A program made the position numbers and the translations under genes. The notes beneath the pieces were generated by a model. The model was not told where the DNA came from, did not search any database, and was given only the letters and a program-made list of their open reading frames with translations. A DNA stretch of 64,000 nt from Gammaproteobacteria bacterium (GTDB lineage Bacteria; Pseudomonadota; Gammaproteobacteria; Pseudomonadales; Pseudohongiellaceae): assembly GCA_029245395.1 (NCBI GenBank), contig JAQWPL010000006.1, positions 31,205 to 95,204 on the forward strand. The letters are read 5' to 3'. Positions 61,973-64,000 of the stretch are shown here, piece after piece. Every line of letters begins with the position of its first letter. Position 1 is the stretch's first letter.

Positions 61973-62441
61973 ATGAAAATACTTTTCATCTGCACACATA
62001 ATCGCTGTCGCAGTATTCTCGCCGAGGCTATTGCACGTCATTGTGGTAAAGGCTTACTGAAACCAGCTAGTGCCGGCAGCCAGCCAGCAGGTGTAGTGGA
62101 TCCTCTAACTCTGGAAGCATTAACACGGCACCAGATACCGGCCGATGGTCTGCAGTGTAAATCCTGGAACGATCTGAAGGAGTTTAATCCGGATCTGGTC
62201 ATTACTGTCTGTGACAGCGCCGCGGCAGAAGCCTGTCCGGTCTGGTTGGGCAGGGCGGTTAAAGTACACTGGGGACTGGCTGACCCCAGTATTGAAATAG
62301 GGGGGGTGGGAGTCGGTTGTGGCAGCCTTCGATCAAACCATCGGCATTCTGATAGGTAGAGTAGAGAAATTAGTTTCAGTGCTCGAATCTCAGGGACATG
62401 AAGCAGCAATAGAAACAGCAAGAATAGATCCGGTAAAATGA
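61973..62441 (+). pseudogene. arsenate reductase ArsC (low-molecular-weight phosphatase type), frameshifted
   Basis: The start KILFICTHNRCRSILAEAIARH carries the nucleophile Cys and P-loop-like CTHNRCRS. WNDLKEFNPDLVITVCDSAAAEACPVWLG holds two more Cys, then HWGLADPS, the diagnostic end of the catalytic domain. At the G7 run at 62300-62306 the frame shifts. In the next frame the expected C-terminal helix follows (VAAFDQTIGILIGRVEKLV) up to TGA 62439-62441. Removing one G restores one reading frame of 155 codons. ArsC reduces arsenate to arsenite using thioredoxin. A homopolymer sequencing error or a recent mutation explains it. Confidence 0.8.
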
Positions 62442-62524
62442 ATATATAAAAAATGCCTTGTGTTTGTTGCCAAATTGATAAATTTAACCCTCATCTTGTT
62501 TTCGATTCATACAGGTCAGGCGCT

Positions 62525-62968
62525 ATGCTGATTTTGATTATTATAGCCACCGTTTCACTAGTGGTGGTGCTGCATTATGAATGCTTGTACAGATTGACTC
62601 TATTGATGCCTGTAATTCACATCAAGCACAGGTATCGCCTGGTGATTGGAATTTTTGGCGCTCTGTTGGCCCATATAGTTGAAGTCATTATTTTTGGTTT
62701 TGCCTATTTCTTCATGCACGAGGAGGCGGGATTGGGATATCTGGAAGGACGCTTCGTTATCAGCCTGTCGGATTGTATTTATTTTTCATTTACTACGTAT
62801 ACCACCCTGGGATATGGCGATATAGAACCCTTTGGCGGCATCCGCTTCCTGGCAGGGGTAGAATCTTTAGCCGGTCTGGTACTGATAACCTGGACAGCCT
62901 CCTTTTTGTTTATTGAGATGCAGCGTTACTGGGTGTTGGGAAAGAACAAGCCGGGGAAAAATGATTAA
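62525..62968 (+). CDS. two-helix potassium channel (Ion_trans_2)
   Basis: 147 residues from ATG 62525 (AGGTCAGGCGCT upstream). There are three or so hydrophobic helices, and the pore loop with selectivity filter FTTYTTLGYGDIEPFGG (TLGYGD). The last helix (FLAGVESLAGLVLITWTASFLF) leads to a short basic end. It is a small K+ channel with no regulatory domain. A longer frame from 62453 lacks a ribosome site. Confidence 0.85.
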   Translation: MLILIIIATVSLVVVLHYECLYRLTLLMPVIHIKHRYRLVIGIFGALLAHIVEVIIFGFAYFFMHEEAGLGYLEGRFVISLSDCIYFSFTTYTTLGYGDIEPFGGIRFLAGVESLAGLVLITWTASFLFIEMQRYWVLGKNKPGKND

Positions 62969-63045
62969 AGGGACAGGGGAGAGGGCAATGGGAAACAGGA
63001 CTAATTCATTTCAACTCGCTGATAGTCAGTTCTGGCAGGTTTAAA

Positions 63046-63495
63046 ATGAAACACGCAGTCTTACTACCACCCGTCGCGGCGGCCATACTTTTCACCATCC
63101 CCCAGGCATGGCAAATGCTCAATGAGCCTGGGACGGGTTACGTCCCGGTAGTTTACGAGCTGCTGTTGCTGCTGTTCAGTTACCTGGCAGCCCTGTTGAT
63201 CAATGGTTTGGTAATCGTCCCACTATTTTGGTTGCTGATTCGATTTAGTTCCCCCGGCATGATTGCAGGCCTGGTAACAGGTTTAGTCATTGCCTTAACT
63301 GTAGATATTGTGGCTTATGCCTTCGAGATTTTTGAATATCAAACGTCGATTTTCCATCCTGCCTATCTCTACACAATTTTTATTCCGTTATTGATATTGT
63401 GTTTCCTCACTTTTTTCCTGCTGACTCGGGCCAGCACAACCAGTACTACACCCTTGGTAGAATCCGAAACAGCACAGCAGGAAAATACGGAATAA
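63046..63495 (+). CDS. multi-pass membrane protein of unknown function
   Basis: 149 residues, four hydrophobic helices (VLLPPVAAAILFTIPQAW; ELLLLLFSYLAALLINGLVIV; MIAGLVTGLVIALTVDIVAYA; YTIFIPLLILCFLTFFLL). A Ser/Thr-rich tail (RASTTSTTPLVESETAQQE) ends it. No family recognised. It is placed between the K+ channel and AlkD genes, same strand; the ATG at 63046 has no strong ribosome site. Confidence 0.65.
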   Translation: MKHAVLLPPVAAAILFTIPQAWQMLNEPGTGYVPVVYELLLLLFSYLAALLINGLVIVPLFWLLIRFSSPGMIAGLVTGLVIALTVDIVAYAFEIFEYQTSIFHPAYLYTIFIPLLILCFLTFFLLTRASTTSTTPLVESETAQQENTE

Positions 63496-63504
63496 ACTGG
63501 TTAC

Positions 63505-64000
63505 ATGAAAGCCACTGCCACTGTTTTGCTGCAGGCATTAAAAAAAGCGGCCAACCCGGTAGATGCCCGAGGTGCCTCACGCTTTTTTAAAACAGAAAAG
63601 GGCGACTATGCAGAAAATGAACACTTTATCGGTGTACGCATGCCGGTATTGCGAGCCCTGGCAAAACATTCGCGACAATTGGCGCCCATAGAAACCGAAA
63701 CACTACTGCATAGTGATATTCACGAAGCAAGAATGCTGGCATTGCTGATTCTTGTTGAACAATTTAGTCAGGCCAATGACACTAATAAGAAAAAACTGGT
63801 TGATTTTTACCTGGCCCAAATGCCCTACATTAACAACTGGGATCTGGTGGATTGTTCTGCCTACAAAATACTCGGCCCTTATTTACAGCACAGAAGCAGA
63901 AAAATCCTTTATCGTCTGGCGCGTTCGACAAACCTCTGGGAACGGCGCATAGCCATCATTTCGACATTTCATTTTATAAGGTTCAGCCGGGAAAATGATG
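63505..64000 (+). CDS. DNA alkylation repair protein (AlkD family), 3' end outside window
   Basis: 165 codons from ATG 63505 to the window edge. HEAT-like helices of AlkD are seen: RFFKTEKGDYAENEHFIGVRM, PVLRALAKHSRQL, ARMLALLILVEQF, MPYINNWDLVDCSAYKILGPY, and RSTNLWERRIAIISTFHFIR. The motif NNWDLVD, with its conserved Asp, is the diagnostic AlkD loop. AlkD removes N3- and N7-alkylpurines without flipping the base. The gene starts nine bases after the preceding stop and is cut by the right edge. Confidence 0.9.
   Translation, partial: MKATATVLLQALKKAANPVDARGASRFFKTEKGDYAENEHFIGVRMPVLRALAKHSRQLAPIETETLLHSDIHEARMLALLILVEQFSQANDTNKKKLVDFYLAQMPYINNWDLVDCSAYKILGPYLQHRSRKILYRLARSTNLWERRIAIISTFHFIRFSREND

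Overview
The window reads as a chromosomal stretch of a free-living, probably marine gammaproteobacterium. Recognisable housekeeping genes of that class are present (slyD, rhlE, mtfA, uup, uvrA divergent from ssb, moeA, a yaiI-type gene), start codons are often GTG, and there are many secreted or lipoprotein enzymes of the kind seen in oligotrophic marine lineages (DUF6152 proteins, SnoaL-like proteins, amidohydrolases, an isoquinoline-1-oxidoreductase-type molybdenum hydroxylase). Lineage below class is inference. No phage, integrase, transposase gene or CRISPR array was seen.

Layout. 1-5.2 kb: a truncated secreted protein, DoxX, glutaredoxin-like, SnoaL-like, SlyD, a frameshifted PepSY membrane protein, an iodothyronine-deiodinase-like gene with an in-frame UGA (probable selenoprotein) and a heme-binding lipoprotein. 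5.2-13.2 kb: a large FAD/Fe-S oxidoreductase, RhlE, a GNAT protein, a membrane sensor-like protein, a NYN nuclease-like protein and a transglutaminase-like protein. 13.2-15.2 kb: a three-gene operon (DUF6152, secreted protein, GDSL hydrolase). 15.4-19.5 kb: DUF465 and DoxX-like genes, each with an in-frame TAG, around mtfA and uup. 19.6-22.9 kb: a compact overlapping operon of membrane and secreted proteins. 22.9-23.4 kb: a toxin-antitoxin pair. 24.5-27.8 kb: gamma-glutamylcyclotransferase, an SLC13-type permease, and a junction where a PAS protein and a sulfatase truncate each other. 28-36.7 kb: PepSY/ApbE-DUF2271, secreted hydrolases, an amidohydrolase lipoprotein, DUF3179 and a beta-lactamase-fold protein without its catalytic residues. 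36.7-40.6 kb: an iorA-iorB-amidohydrolase operon. 40.7-45.5 kb: transporters, a Pmp3-type peptide, a DUF2975/XRE pair and an esterase. 45.5-54.1 kb: uvrA/ssb, an RmlD-like protein with a histone-H1-like tail overlapping tauE, moeA, PCuAC and yaiI. 54.1-57.1 kb: a desuccinylase-like/glutamate-cysteine-ligase-like pair (the second with a TAG), then tRNA-Gln(CTG) and a broken second copy. 57.1-64 kb: GST/prolyl oligopeptidase operon, a GntP permease, a frameshifted arsenate reductase, a K+ channel and a truncated AlkD.

The most striking signals are non-standard decoding candidates. These are a UGA in exactly the deiodinase selenocysteine position followed by a possible bacterial SECIS hairpin; three TAG codons within the first 28 codons of otherwise intact conserved genes; a -1 frameshift at a U UUU UUA heptamer; and a +1 frameshift in a G7 run. 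TAG also terminates at least nine intact genes here, so it is not globally reassigned. Homopolymer indels and nonsense codons may also reflect sequencing error or gene decay, and resequencing is the first test. A second theme is dispersed short palindromes of the form GGGGAC...GTCCCC and GGGGTCAGA half-sites at gene ends, resembling REP-type repeats moved by RAYT transposases encoded elsewhere.
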